Part shown: piece after piece, positions 50,300 to 59,685 of the stretch
Layout of the letters: every line of letters begins with the position of its first letter
How positions within the stretch are numbered: the first letter of the stretch is position 1
NCBI GenBank assembly: GCA_910587555.1
Contig: CAJULV010000004.1
Span: 35,894-99,893, forward strand
From: an uncultured Acetatifactor sp.
Lineage (GTDB): Bacteria > Bacillota > Clostridia > Lachnospirales > Lachnospiraceae
Reading direction: 5' to 3'
Length of the DNA stretch: 64,000 nt
Program-made: the position numbers and the translations under genes
The notes under the pieces: model-generated
What the model saw: the letters and a program-made list of their open reading frames with translations, nothing else
The model's database searches: none
Told to the model about the DNA's origin: nothing

Positions 50300-51928
50300 C
50301 TATTTACTTTCCCCATCGGATGTTTCGGGTATATGCTCCTCAAAAAACTGCCGCGGCGTCCTGCCGGTGTTGCGCTTAAAGAACAGAATAAATGCGGAGG
50401 GCGAAGCAAATCCCGTACGTTCGGCCACATTTTTCACCAGTTCCCCGGACAGAATCAACCCCTGGGCATGCCTTAGCTTCACTTCGTCGATGTACTCCGA
50501 AAGCTTCCTGCCTGCGTGCGTCCGGTACAGACGGGAGAGATAGGAAGGGTTAAATCCCGTCATCCGGGCCAGCTCCGTCAGGGACAGATTGTAGTCCTCT
50601 ATATGGGCTTCTATATAGAGATTAATCCGATTGATAACAGCCTCCGTATTATGCGCTTCATTCTCTGCCCGCTGCCTGCAGAGTTCACCGCAGAAGACGG
50701 CGGTTTTCTCCATAAAGGCCTCCGGTTCCGTCCGGTTTGCGCCGTGCAGAAATTCGTCCAGCATATGGGCAAGGGCCTGCTCGTAGGAGGCTCCCATCCT
50801 GTTCTCCCGCAGAAAGCTCAACAGCAGCGTAAATAACGTCAGCTGCTGCTCCGAGTGAAGCCGTGCGCTCTGCAGCAGCCCGCCGGATGCCCCGAAATAC
50901 AATGCAAACAATTCCCTCACCGATTCCGGCGTTCCGGTATGGAGCTGCTGCCCCAGCTGATGAATAAACGTGGAAAACTGAAACCGCTCCTGAAGTCCGC
51001 CTCCCTGGTTTAACAGCACATCCGAGTAATCTGTCTCATCCACGATAATCAGCTTCCCCGCATCCCGGTATATCATATAATATATATCATTTAAACGTCC
51101 GTACTTTTCTACTATTTCGTCAAATCCGGCGGCACAGCCGATAACCATGCTCACTGCCAGACCACAGGCATCATCTATCTGCTGCTGAATTGCCTCAAAC
51201 AGCGCATGGATATAGCTCCCGGTTCCCCGGCGCCCGGCGGCATTCTTTTCCTGAAGCAGCCACACAAGGGTCCCCTCCTCGGGAAGAAGCAGTTCAAAGG
51301 TAAGCCCCGGGGCCTGGCCTTCCAGCAATCCGGCAAGCTGCTGCAGAACCTGCATTCCCTCCGCCGCCTGATGCAGAAGGAATTTTCCCAGCACCATAAA
51401 AACCGGCCGCCCGGTGTCCAGTTCCAGCGAAAGCACGTTATCCTGCATCGGAAAGTCCCGCCAGCTGCCTCCGCCCCGGAGCATGCTTTCCAGCGCGGCA
51501 CGCTGCGCAAAGGCACGCATTCTGCCCTGTTCCGTCTCGGCGCGCAGCTCCTCCGCGCACATCCGTATCTCCTTGTCCACCTTCTCCATCACCACCTCGT
51601 CTCCTTCCGTCTTCAACAGATATCCCCGGTAAATGGAAAACTTGGACGCACGGTGAATATACTCGAAATCATCAAAACCGCTCAAAAATATGAAATGGGT
51701 CCTGGGCCAGAGCCGTTCCGTTTCCTGTATCAGTTCCAGACCGTCAATGTCCGGCATCCGCACATCGGACAATATGACGTCCACTTTGTTGCCCTGGAGG
51801 ATATTCAGCGCGTGTTCCCCGGTAAAAGATTTCATGATGATAACACTGTCCCCATATCGCTGTTCAAACTGGCTGGCCAGCCCTTCCACGATATTCGGTT
51901 CGTCGTCTACGATCAAAAGTGTCTGCAT
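50300..51928 (-). CDS. YesN-type response regulator (REC plus AraC)
   Basis: The 542-residue protein has an N-terminal receiver domain with the acidic pair Asp8-Asp9, phosphoacceptor Asp55 in ILSDVRMPD and conserved Lys in LLKTEGDE; a long helical middle; and a C-terminal AraC domain (about 440-540) with two helix-turn-helices (FNPSYLSRLYRTHAGRKLSE, FASPSAFILFFKRNTG). The start at 51928 follows AGGAGG. It lies 4 bp after the histidine kinase gene and upstream of the sugar-transport unit, which it probably activates. Confidence 0.92.
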   Translation of the reverse strand: MQTLLIVDDEPNIVEGLASQFEQRYGDSVIIMKSFTGEHALNILQGNKVDVILSDVRMPDIDGLELIQETERLWPRTHFIFLSGFDDFEYIHRASKFSIYRGYLLKTEGDEVVMEKVDKEIRMCAEELRAETEQGRMRAFAQRAALESMLRGGGSWRDFPMQDNVLSLELDTGRPVFMVLGKFLLHQAAEGMQVLQQLAGLLEGQAPGLTFELLLPEEGTLVWLLQEKNAAGRRGTGSYIHALFEAIQQQIDDACGLAVSMVIGCAAGFDEIVEKYGRLNDIYYMIYRDAGKLIIVDETDYSDVLLNQGGGLQERFQFSTFIHQLGQQLHTGTPESVRELFALYFGASGGLLQSARLHSEQQLTLFTLLLSFLRENRMGASYEQALAHMLDEFLHGANRTEPEAFMEKTAVFCGELCRQRAENEAHNTEAVINRINLYIEAHIEDYNLSLTELARMTGFNPSYLSRLYRTHAGRKLSEYIDEVKLRHAQGLILSGELVKNVAERTGFASPSAFILFFKRNTGRTPRQFFEEHIPETSDGESK

Positions 51929-51932
51929 AATC

Positions 51933-53699
51933 CTAATCCTCCTGATTTTCCCTGCGGGGAAGTATAAGTGTGGTGCAGAAGCCGCCCAGGCTCCCATGGG
52001 ACACCGTCAGGTCTCCCCCTAAAAGCCGCATACGGCTTTTCACGTTTTTCAGCGCCGTCACTGCCCGGTTCTCCCCGCGGTCCTCCAGGTATGCCGACAG
52101 CGCCTCCATATCCCGATCGGCACAGGCGCCGTTGTTTTCCACATAGATTGCCAGTTCTTCCGGGCGTGTCTCAAAGCGCAGCCGGATAATGCCCCCGGTA
52201 ATTTTCTCCACCCCATGGTTATAGGCGTTTTCAAACAAGGGCTGCAGCACAAACCGGGGCACCTCCATTCCGGCGTATTCCCGGGGCAACGGCTCCAGTT
52301 CCACCTTAATCCTGTCTCCGAAGCGGATTGTCTGTATCTCCGTATAGTCCTTTACATTTTCATATTCCATGGACAGGGGCACCACATTCTCGCCGCTGCG
52401 TGTGATATAACGGTAGTATGAGCTGAGACGGCGGCTCATCTCCGCCACGCCCTCATTGTCCTCCATTTTCGCCATCCGGTATAAATGGTAAAAACTGTTG
52501 TAGAGGAAATGGGGGTTCACCTGGGCCTGCAGAAATTTGATTTCCGACTGATAGGCCAGCAGCTTATTGTTGTACACCTGTTCCATGGATGCCTTCAGCT
52601 TATCGCTTACTCCCAAAAACGCGGAATACAGAAAATCCATATTGTTGCCCGGGGGCTGGGACAGCCGTATTACGCCCTCTTCTTCCAGGCTCTGCACTTC
52701 CCCCATAAAACGGTTGATGGGCTGTGAGATCATTTTCCGGATAATATAGAAAAACAGGCTGACCTCCAGCAGCAGGAATGCCGTAAGGACAAGCTGCCAG
52801 AGGGAAAAGGGCCTGGAGGCATTGCGCAGTACCTTCCTGTCCACATAGCCGCATACCCACAGATCCCGTTTTCCCACGGGAATGGCCATCCGCAGATATT
52901 CTGTCCCGGCAATCCCCACAGTGTCCTCATCCGCCCTTTTCTCTCCCGCTTCCCACTGCCCCACTCCCTTCTCCAGGTCTGCCCGGAATTCCGCTTCCGG
53001 CAAAAATGCATTCCCCGCACTGAAGAAATAGAGGCTTTCTGTCCGGGCGGCTCCCAACAGGCATATCAGGCCGTTCTCAGAGAACCGATGGCACCATTCG
53101 GAGATGACCCGTTCCGAAAACCGCACCCGGATCACGGACGCCTGTTCGGTACTTGATATGTGCATGGAATCCGAGGCCAGATACAGCTGTCCGTTCACCG
53201 TCAGCAGCAGTTCTCTGCCTCCCTCTTCCCGATATTCCTGTATGAAGTTTTCATCTTCCTCCGAAAAATCTCTGTAAGAGCCGTCCGATGAAATCACCTT
53301 GCCCAGCCGGGGCAGGAAAATACTTGCGTCCTCAATGAGTCCGCTGGCGTTCTGCAGGGCGTACATCAGTTCTCCCACCCGGAGAACCGTGGTGTAGATT
53401 CTGGTGAAGGCCGCTGTGGGCGCGGTAAGTTCCATCTGCCGGACGTCCGGACGTGTGGCGGCATAATTAATCTGAAGCTGAATGCGCCCCAGCTCATCAT
53501 CCAGCTGTTCCGCCAGGGAAGACACTCTGGATTGATACATCTGCCGCACCTCCAGGAACGCGTCCCGCTCCAGTTTTACCGTAACCCATATTCCCACAAT
53601 ATAAATACTGACCACAAAGACGAGAAACAATCCCAGAAGCCTCCGCGGCAGGCTGAAGGCAAATGGTGTCCCGCTTTTCCGCTTCCAATTCCGACTCAT
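51933..53699 (-). CDS. YesM-type sensor histidine kinase
   Basis: The 588-residue kinase has an N-terminal membrane segment (about 20-42), an extracytoplasmic sensing region (about 45-310), a second membrane segment (about 312-335), a HAMP-like region, and a His_kinase domain with the phosphoacceptor His in QVNPHFLYNSF (about 398). The ATPase retains QPLFENAYNHG and YVENNGA, but the G2 box is altered (NRAVTALKNVKSRM instead of GIGLxNV). Such alterations occur in this family, so activity is still likely. Stop and the regulator start are 4 bp apart. It probably senses an extracellular glycan. Confidence 0.9.
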   Translation of the reverse strand: MSRNWKRKSGTPFAFSLPRRLLGLFLVFVVSIYIVGIWVTVKLERDAFLEVRQMYQSRVSSLAEQLDDELGRIQLQINYAATRPDVRQMELTAPTAAFTRIYTTVLRVGELMYALQNASGLIEDASIFLPRLGKVISSDGSYRDFSEEDENFIQEYREEGGRELLLTVNGQLYLASDSMHISSTEQASVIRVRFSERVISEWCHRFSENGLICLLGAARTESLYFFSAGNAFLPEAEFRADLEKGVGQWEAGEKRADEDTVGIAGTEYLRMAIPVGKRDLWVCGYVDRKVLRNASRPFSLWQLVLTAFLLLEVSLFFYIIRKMISQPINRFMGEVQSLEEEGVIRLSQPPGNNMDFLYSAFLGVSDKLKASMEQVYNNKLLAYQSEIKFLQAQVNPHFLYNSFYHLYRMAKMEDNEGVAEMSRRLSSYYRYITRSGENVVPLSMEYENVKDYTEIQTIRFGDRIKVELEPLPREYAGMEVPRFVLQPLFENAYNHGVEKITGGIIRLRFETRPEELAIYVENNGACADRDMEALSAYLEDRGENRAVTALKNVKSRMRLLGGDLTVSHGSLGGFCTTLILPRRENQED

Positions 53700-53753
53700 T
53701 TTCTTTTTCTCCCGATTTCGGTTCCGCAGCCGATGATACTGCTTTTTCCCGTT

Positions 53754-53759
53754 ATTATA
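53754..53759 (-). promoter_or_regulatory. Predicted -10 element of the two-component system
   Basis: On the minus strand, a perfect TATAAT at a suitable distance (about 50 bp) before the kinase start. The -35 region is poor (TGTTAA at 17 bp). This lies in the 382-bp gap to the GH38 gene. I see no clear plus-strand promoter for the GH38 gene in that gap. Confidence 0.35.
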
Positions 53760-53961
53760 CAGCAGCCCGGCTGTAATTAACAGATCGCGGCGGCTATATA
53801 AGGATAATACCCTTTGGTCCCGGTGATTGGGATGCCAAATTCTTTACATTGCATCTCAACCTGTTTACCTGGGGTTTTCGAATCCGCTCCTGTGTTTTAT
53901 GATAATAAAATCCATGGGAATTATTCCCCGTCAAACCGCAAATCGTCAATGTATGGAGCCT

Positions 53962-54051
53962 GTCTGAAAATTGCTTTCCGCCGGATGCGGGGACATTTCC
54001 GTACCGCGGCGGACGGCGGACGGAAATGTCCCCACGGATCAATTTTCGGAC
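53962..54051. repeat. 90-bp nested palindrome (MITE-like) before the GH38 gene
   Basis: Perfect 14-bp arms GGGGACATTTCCGT (53989-54002) and ACGGAAATGTCCCC (54020-54033) enclose a 17-base loop. Outer arms GTCTGAAAATTG (53962-53973) and CAATTTTCGGAC (54040-54051) match at 11 of 12 positions. The whole folds as one long hairpin 30 bp before the GH38 start. No protein is encoded. Small size, terminal inverted repeats and lack of coding suggest a non-autonomous mobile element. Confidence 0.8.
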
Positions 54052-54081
54052 TGGTTCCGCAAAAAACAGGAGAAATCTGCC

Positions 54082-57000
54082 ATGCTGAATGATGCTCAAA
54101 ACAAAAAACTGCTCTCCAAGCTTGCCCGTACCCTGGAAATTTACGAGCCTTATGTCTTCACCGAAGCCGCCGTTCTCCCCTTTTCCATGTACGAGACAGA
54201 GGAGCGGCTCCACGCCATGCCCGATGCCGCGCTGTTCTCTCTCCCGGAACACCGTGAGGGAAAGTCCCTGTGGGGCGGCCCGGGGCGCTATTGCTGGTTC
54301 CTTGCCGATTACACCGTCCCTCCGGCCCTGGACGGACAGGCGCTGTATCTGTATCCTGATCTGGGCGGGTATGAAGCCCTGCTGTGGAAAAACGGGGTTC
54401 CCTGCGGAACCTTTGCCACCAAAATCGCAGTGACGCGCCACGGGAACCATTACTGCGACTGCGTCAGCCGCCATGCCCGGGCCGGGGAACGGCTCCGGCT
54501 GGCCATAGAGTTCTACGCCGGGCATTATGTCATCGGGGAGCAGCCTTTCCAGCAGCGTCCGGTTTCGGATTTCCGTTTCGAGGCAAAAAGGATTTCCATC
54601 TGCACCAGGAATCAGGACATACTGGACTTTCTGCTGGATCTCCGGGTCCTTGTGCAGCTTGCGCAGAAGCTTCCAGGGGAATCCTTCCGGCGGGCCGGCA
54701 TTCTGAATGTGCTTACCAAAGTACATCAGATATTGTATTATGACCCAGCCGCCGTTTCGGAAAGCGTCTGGCGTCCCGCCCTGGTACAGGCACGGTGCTG
54801 CATGGAAGCGTCCCTGGCCTGCCGCAACGGGGAAAGCGCTCCCAAAGCCGTACTCACCGGCCACAGCCACATCGATACCGCATGGCTGTGGCCCATGGAG
54901 GAAACGGTAAAAAAGCTTGCCCGTACCATTTCAAATCAGTTCAGCCTGATGGAGCAATATCCGGAATACCGCTTTATTCAGAGCGCTTCCTTCCATACCT
55001 GGCTGATGGAGAGGCAGTATCCCTCCCTGTTCCGGCAGATACAGGCGTATACGGCAAAGGGACGGTATGAGCCGAACGGTGGGGTGTGGGTGGAATGTGA
55101 CTGCAATCTTCCCTCCGGAGAAGCCCTTGTGCGGCAGTTTCTGTGGGGGCAGCTCTATAACAAAAGCCGCTTCGGCATGGTTTCGGATGTCTTCTGGCTG
55201 CCGGATACCTTCGGCTACAGCGCAGCCGTTCCGCAGATTATGCGCGGATTCGGCATATCCTGTTTCCTCACCACCAAACTGGCCTGGAATGACACCAATG
55301 TCTTTCCCTATGACACCTTTGTGTGGAAGGGAATCGACGGCTCCCGGGTGCTGACCCACTTTTTTGTCATGGATACCTGGCCCGACGCGGCCGGGCTGCT
55401 GGAACGGGTGGACGGCATGGGGTATCAGGACTGCATCCGCAGCAGGCAGGCATCAGACAGCAGGCTCATCGCCTTCGGCTATGGGGACGGAGGCGGCGGT
55501 CCGCAGTTTGAAATGATAGAAGCTGCCCGGCGTCTCACTGATCTGGAAGGCTGCCCCAGGGTATCCTACGGCTCCGTAAGCGGCTTTATGCACGCCCTTG
55601 CATCCCGGGAAGCAGAGCTGCCCGTCTACGACGGCGAGCTTTACCTGGAGCTGCATCGGGGCACCCTCACCGCCAAACAGCAGATTAAAAAGAATAACCG
55701 TATGGCGGAAGACGCACTGCGGCTGCTGGAACTTCTGGAATGTCAGGCTGCCGTGCGGGAAGGACGGCCGGCTTCGGGCAGAGATTTCATTCCTCTGTGG
55801 AACACCCTCCTGGTAAACCAGTTCCACGACATCCTGCCCGGCAGCTGTATCAGCGAAGCCCATGCGCAGTGCCTGGCCGAAATGCAGGCCATGCTGGACC
55901 GGGCGGATGCCATGCTCCGGGCCGTTCTGAAGGATACGGCGGACAAAACTGCCTATACCGTGTGGAACCCCCTGGACGAGGCATGTGGGGATGTCTTTTA
56001 TCTGCCTCCCTTAAACGGTCTTGTTCCAGAAGACAATAACGTGGTAATCCAGGAGGTTCTCCGGGCTGACGGCACCCCCGCCGCTGCGGTACAGGGATTT
56101 TCCCGGCCGGCTTTGGGCAGCGGCGTACTGCGTCTGCATCGTCCGGAATCCGCTCCGGCACCCCAGCCTTCTCCCTTCCGTTTTGCGGGCAATGTACTCA
56201 CCACGCCTCTGCTCCGGGTGTGCTTTGACGAAACGGGGTTTATTTCCTCCCTGACCACGCTGGCAGACGGCATGGAATGGTGCGGCGGTCCCTTCGGCCA
56301 GCTTCTCTGGGGCGAGGATGTTTCCGCTGGCTGGGACGGCTGGGATATCGATGCCGACTGTATGATGAAGCTGTCGCCGGACGCCCGCCTGCTGGAACGC
56401 AGCGTCACTGCCGACGGCCCGGTTGAGTTCCGCATCCACAGCACATACGCGGTATGTGAACACTCTCACCTGACCCAGGATGTGATATTCCGCGCCGATA
56501 CAACGCTGGTAGAGTGGGAAAATGTCCTGCACTGGAGGGAACGGCACCGTCTGCTGAAAGCCGCCTTTCACACCAATATCCGCAGCGCGTATGCCCGCAA
56601 CGAAATCCAGTTCGGCTGTATCCAGCGCCCCGTGACCCGCAACAACACATGGGAACAGGCAATGTTTGAGGTGTGCAACCATCGTTATACAGACTTTTCG
56701 GAGCCTTCCCGGGGAATCTGTATCCTGAATGACTGCAAATACGGCATCAGCATGGACGGCGGGACATTTGCGCTGACCCTGGCCAAGGCGGGCACCCGGC
56801 CGGATACCGGCGGCGACGCCGGCGACTATACCTTCCGTTACGGCATCCTGCCCCATGAGGGGGGTTTTTCTGCCGCCGTCCCCCGGGCCGGCATGCGGTT
56901 CGGCCGCCTTCCCTTCACGGCGCCGGGCATCCTTGCACAGCCCGCCTTCCTCTGGACAGACCGGCAGAATGTGGTGGTGGAAACGGTAAAGCCCTGTGAG

Positions 57001-57216
57001 GAAACCCAAAGCGCCCTTATCCTTCGGCTTTATGAATGCGAGGGTTCCAGGGTATCCGCGCACCTCCGCACAGGTTTTCCCATTTTACGTGCCGAATTGT
57101 GCGATATGATGGAGCGGACGCTTGAACAGCTCTCTCCGGAGCGCCCCATGTTCTTCACGCCCTTCGAGATTAAGACACTGAAACTTTATTACAAGACAGA
57201 GAAAGGAAGCCTATGA
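54082..57216 (+). CDS. Alpha-mannosidase, glycoside hydrolase family 38
   Basis: The 1044-residue enzyme has an N-terminal helper domain (1-250), the GH38 catalytic domain with HSHIDTAWLWP (261-271, zinc ligands His and Asp), the nucleophile Asp in FWLPDTFGYS (about 375), and C-terminal beta-sandwich domains. It hydrolyses terminal alpha-mannosides by retention. No signal peptide is visible, so it acts in the cytoplasm on imported oligosaccharides. The ATG at 54082 follows AGGAG; the longer upstream frame is made by the palindromic element. It overlaps the GH3 gene by 4 bp and lies divergent from the YesM/YesN genes. Confidence 0.92.
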   Translation: MLNDAQNKKLLSKLARTLEIYEPYVFTEAAVLPFSMYETEERLHAMPDAALFSLPEHREGKSLWGGPGRYCWFLADYTVPPALDGQALYLYPDLGGYEALLWKNGVPCGTFATKIAVTRHGNHYCDCVSRHARAGERLRLAIEFYAGHYVIGEQPFQQRPVSDFRFEAKRISICTRNQDILDFLLDLRVLVQLAQKLPGESFRRAGILNVLTKVHQILYYDPAAVSESVWRPALVQARCCMEASLACRNGESAPKAVLTGHSHIDTAWLWPMEETVKKLARTISNQFSLMEQYPEYRFIQSASFHTWLMERQYPSLFRQIQAYTAKGRYEPNGGVWVECDCNLPSGEALVRQFLWGQLYNKSRFGMVSDVFWLPDTFGYSAAVPQIMRGFGISCFLTTKLAWNDTNVFPYDTFVWKGIDGSRVLTHFFVMDTWPDAAGLLERVDGMGYQDCIRSRQASDSRLIAFGYGDGGGGPQFEMIEAARRLTDLEGCPRVSYGSVSGFMHALASREAELPVYDGELYLELHRGTLTAKQQIKKNNRMAEDALRLLELLECQAAVREGRPASGRDFIPLWNTLLVNQFHDILPGSCISEAHAQCLAEMQAMLDRADAMLRAVLKDTADKTAYTVWNPLDEACGDVFYLPPLNGLVPEDNNVVIQEVLRADGTPAAAVQGFSRPALGSGVLRLHRPESAPAPQPSPFRFAGNVLTTPLLRVCFDETGFISSLTTLADGMEWCGGPFGQLLWGEDVSAGWDGWDIDADCMMKLSPDARLLERSVTADGPVEFRIHSTYAVCEHSHLTQDVIFRADTTLVEWENVLHWRERHRLLKAAFHTNIRSAYARNEIQFGCIQRPVTRNNTWEQAMFEVCNHRYTDFSEPSRGICILNDCKYGISMDGGTFALTLAKAGTRPDTGGDAGDYTFRYGILPHEGGFSAAVPRAGMRFGRLPFTAPGILAQPAFLWTDRQNVVVETVKPCEETQSALILRLYECEGSRVSAHLRTGFPILRAELCDMMERTLEQLSPERPMFFTPFEIKTLKLYYKTEKGSL

Positions 57217-59582
57217 ATATACAGAATAAAACCATTTCCGCCCAGGCCCGGAAACAGGCCGCCGCCCTTTTACAGGAACTTACCTTGGAAGAAAAGCTGC
57301 GGCAGCTGGGCTGTACCATGCTCTCGGGCTGCGGGGAAAACCTTGCGGAAAAAGACCTTGCCGGAGGCATCGGCGAAATTGCGCTGCTGGATATCCGCAT
57401 GGAACCCCGGAGACTTGCCGGGCGGCTGCGGGAAATTCAGACTTATGTGATGGAACATTCTCCTCACCGGATTCCCGCCCTCTTTCACTGCGAAGCCCTA
57501 TGCGGTCCCGTGGTGCCCGGAGCCTGCCTCTATCCCGCTCCCATCGGCCTGGGTGCCACCTTCTCGCCGGAAACCGTATACGGTATGGCAGACACCATCC
57601 GCCGCCAGATGCGGGCAATGGGCATCCTGCACGCCCTGTCCCCTGTGCTGGACGTGGCCAAAGACCTGCGCTGGGGGCGCGTAAACGAAACCTACGGCGG
57701 AGACCCTGCTTTGAACGCCATGATGGGCTGTGCCTATGTAGACGGAATACAGGGTGAAGATATGCGGTCTGGCGTAGCCGCCACCGCCAAGCATTTTTTG
57801 GGCTATTCCCAGACCATCGGCGGGCTGAACCTTACCCGCACATTGGCGGACAGGCGGGAACTGCGGGAGGTATTTGCCACGGTATTCGAGGCGGCCATAC
57901 GCAAAAGCGGTATCCGCACCGTGATGAACAGTTATTCCGAGTGGAACGGGCGTCCCGTGTGCGCAAGCCGGGAGCTGCTGACGGGCCTGCTGCGCACGGA
58001 GCTGGGCTTCGAAGGCCTGGTGGTCAGCGACTACCGTTCCGTCCAGCGCCTGCTGCCGGATATTCTGGCTACAGCGGAGGAGATCGGCGCTGCGGCGCTG
58101 CAGTGCCTTACCGCCGGGCTTGACATGGAACTGCCTGACAGGCTGGGGTATTCTGACCAACTGGCCCGGATGTTCCGTGACGGCCGTGCCGACATCACAT
58201 GGCTGGATCAGGCCGTGCTGCGCGTGCTGACACTGAAGTTCGAACTGGGGCTGTTTGAAGAGCCTTTCCCGGAATGGGAACGCTATCCGGATGCCTTCAC
58301 AGATACCGGAGCGGCAGAACGCACCGCCACCCGCCGAAGCCTGACGCTGACGAAGAATGACGGCATCCTTCCCATACGGGATAAAAATATCCGCATTGCC
58401 GTCATAGGACCCTGTGCCGGCAGCCTGCGCCTGCTGTACGGCGGCTACACAGTGCCTTCCATGATGGAAATGTTTCAGGTTACGGAGGATTCCTCACAGA
58501 TGGCAGGTGTGGTCCTCACAGGCGCGGCAGGTTCGAAACGCAAATACGACCTTGCCGCAACAGACAAGGCCATTCGGGAGGCATATCCTGACGCAAAGAC
58601 GATTTTGGAAGCACTGCAGTCCTGTTTTCCCCATTGTACCTGGACACAGGGCTGTGACTATCTGGATCCCGTCCTGCAGGACTTTCCCGCTGCCCGGGCC
58701 GCCGCCCTGGAAGCGGATGCCGTGATTCTGTGCGTGGGCGGAAAAAACGGCTGGGGCCGCCACTGCAATACCGGAGAGGGCAACGATTCCGCCTCCCTGG
58801 ACCTGCCCGGCGCGCAGGAGGCGCTGGCGCGGGTGGTTCTGGAGTCCAATTCCCGTACCGTAGTGGTACACACGGACGGCAGGCCCCTTACCAGCGAATG
58901 GATTTACGAGCATGCCGCCGCTGTCCTGGAAGCTTATATGCCGGGCACCTGGGGCGGAATGGCCATCGCGGAAGTCATAGCCGGGATATTTTCGCCCGCA
59001 GGCCGCCTTCCGCTGGCTCTGCCCCGCTCTGCCGGCCACGGACCCGTATTTCATGGAGAGCATGCGGGTTCCGCCGGGGAAAGCTTTGCCGCAGGCGCCC
59101 TGAACCGGGACGGATACCTGTTTTCCTCTAATGCGCCCCTGCGCCCCTTTGGTTACGGACTGTCTTATACCGCCTTCTCCTATTCCGGCTTTACCCTCTC
59201 CATTGCGCCGGACGGCACGGGAGAAGCCTGCGTCACCGTATCCAATGTGGGCGAAACGGACTCCGACGAGGTGGTTCAGTTTTACGCCCGCGATGTAGTC
59301 GCATCCCTAATCCGCCCTGACCGGGAACTGATGGGAGTCTGCCGTGTTCCGCTGGAGGCGGGGCAACGCAAGACCGTACACTTCTCCTTTCATCTGAATC
59401 AGCTTGCCTTCCCTGACGAATACGGCGTCTGGCGGCTGGAACCCGGCCAATTCCGGTTTTTCGTCGGGGGACACAGTGCCGATATCCGGGCGGAAGCAGT
59501 CTATACCCTGGAAAACGGACGCGTCATTGAGCCTTCCGGACGGGAATTTTTCGCGGAAGCTTCGGTGGGGGGAGGCATGTGA
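57213..59582 (+). CDS. Glycoside hydrolase family 3 protein (beta-glycosidase)
   Basis: The 789-residue protein has a GH3 N-terminal barrel with the nucleophile Asp in VVSDYRSVQR (about residue 273), a GH3 C-terminal alpha/beta domain (about 380-620) and a fibronectin-III-like end (about 650-760). The N-terminal stretch RRQMRAMGILHALSPVLDVA and the KHFLGY segment are typical. Cleaved linkage (beta-glucoside, beta-xyloside or beta-N-acetylglucosaminide) cannot be inferred. No signal peptide. It overlaps the GH38 gene by 4 bp, so the two enzymes are co-made and probably degrade the same imported glycan. Confidence 0.9.
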   Translation: MNIQNKTISAQARKQAAALLQELTLEEKLRQLGCTMLSGCGENLAEKDLAGGIGEIALLDIRMEPRRLAGRLREIQTYVMEHSPHRIPALFHCEALCGPVVPGACLYPAPIGLGATFSPETVYGMADTIRRQMRAMGILHALSPVLDVAKDLRWGRVNETYGGDPALNAMMGCAYVDGIQGEDMRSGVAATAKHFLGYSQTIGGLNLTRTLADRRELREVFATVFEAAIRKSGIRTVMNSYSEWNGRPVCASRELLTGLLRTELGFEGLVVSDYRSVQRLLPDILATAEEIGAAALQCLTAGLDMELPDRLGYSDQLARMFRDGRADITWLDQAVLRVLTLKFELGLFEEPFPEWERYPDAFTDTGAAERTATRRSLTLTKNDGILPIRDKNIRIAVIGPCAGSLRLLYGGYTVPSMMEMFQVTEDSSQMAGVVLTGAAGSKRKYDLAATDKAIREAYPDAKTILEALQSCFPHCTWTQGCDYLDPVLQDFPAARAAALEADAVILCVGGKNGWGRHCNTGEGNDSASLDLPGAQEALARVVLESNSRTVVVHTDGRPLTSEWIYEHAAAVLEAYMPGTWGGMAIAEVIAGIFSPAGRLPLALPRSAGHGPVFHGEHAGSAGESFAAGALNRDGYLFSSNAPLRPFGYGLSYTAFSYSGFTLSIAPDGTGEACVTVSNVGETDSDEVVQFYARDVVASLIRPDRELMGVCRVPLEAGQRKTVHFSFHLNQLAFPDEYGVWRLEPGQFRFFVGGHSADIRAEAVYTLENGRVIEPSGREFFAEASVGGGM

Positions 59583-59635
59583 ATCTCAAAGCCCGTACCC
59601 GCTTTTCGCCATGCACCGTCAGAGAAATAACAGAA

Positions 59636-59671
59636 CTGCCGCCCCTTCCCTGCAGAGGAAAACGGCGGCAG
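59636..59671 (-). terminator. Putative terminator of the lactonase operon
   Basis: On the minus strand, CTGCCGCC and GGCGGCAG (perfect 8-bp stem, 20-base loop) are followed by a T-rich stretch (TTCTGTTATTTCT). It lies 15 bp past the lactonase stop in the convergent gap to GH3. Confidence 0.5.
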
Positions 59672-59685
59672 CAGCCCCACGGCAT

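Noticed and set aside
53780..53960. Transposase or integrase fragment before GH38
   Set aside because: Translations give short, broken frames with no motif I can assign.
53794..54870. Minus-strand open frame of 358 codons opposite the GH38 gene
   Set aside because: It mirrors a real plus-strand gene with clear catalytic motifs and has no recognisable product.
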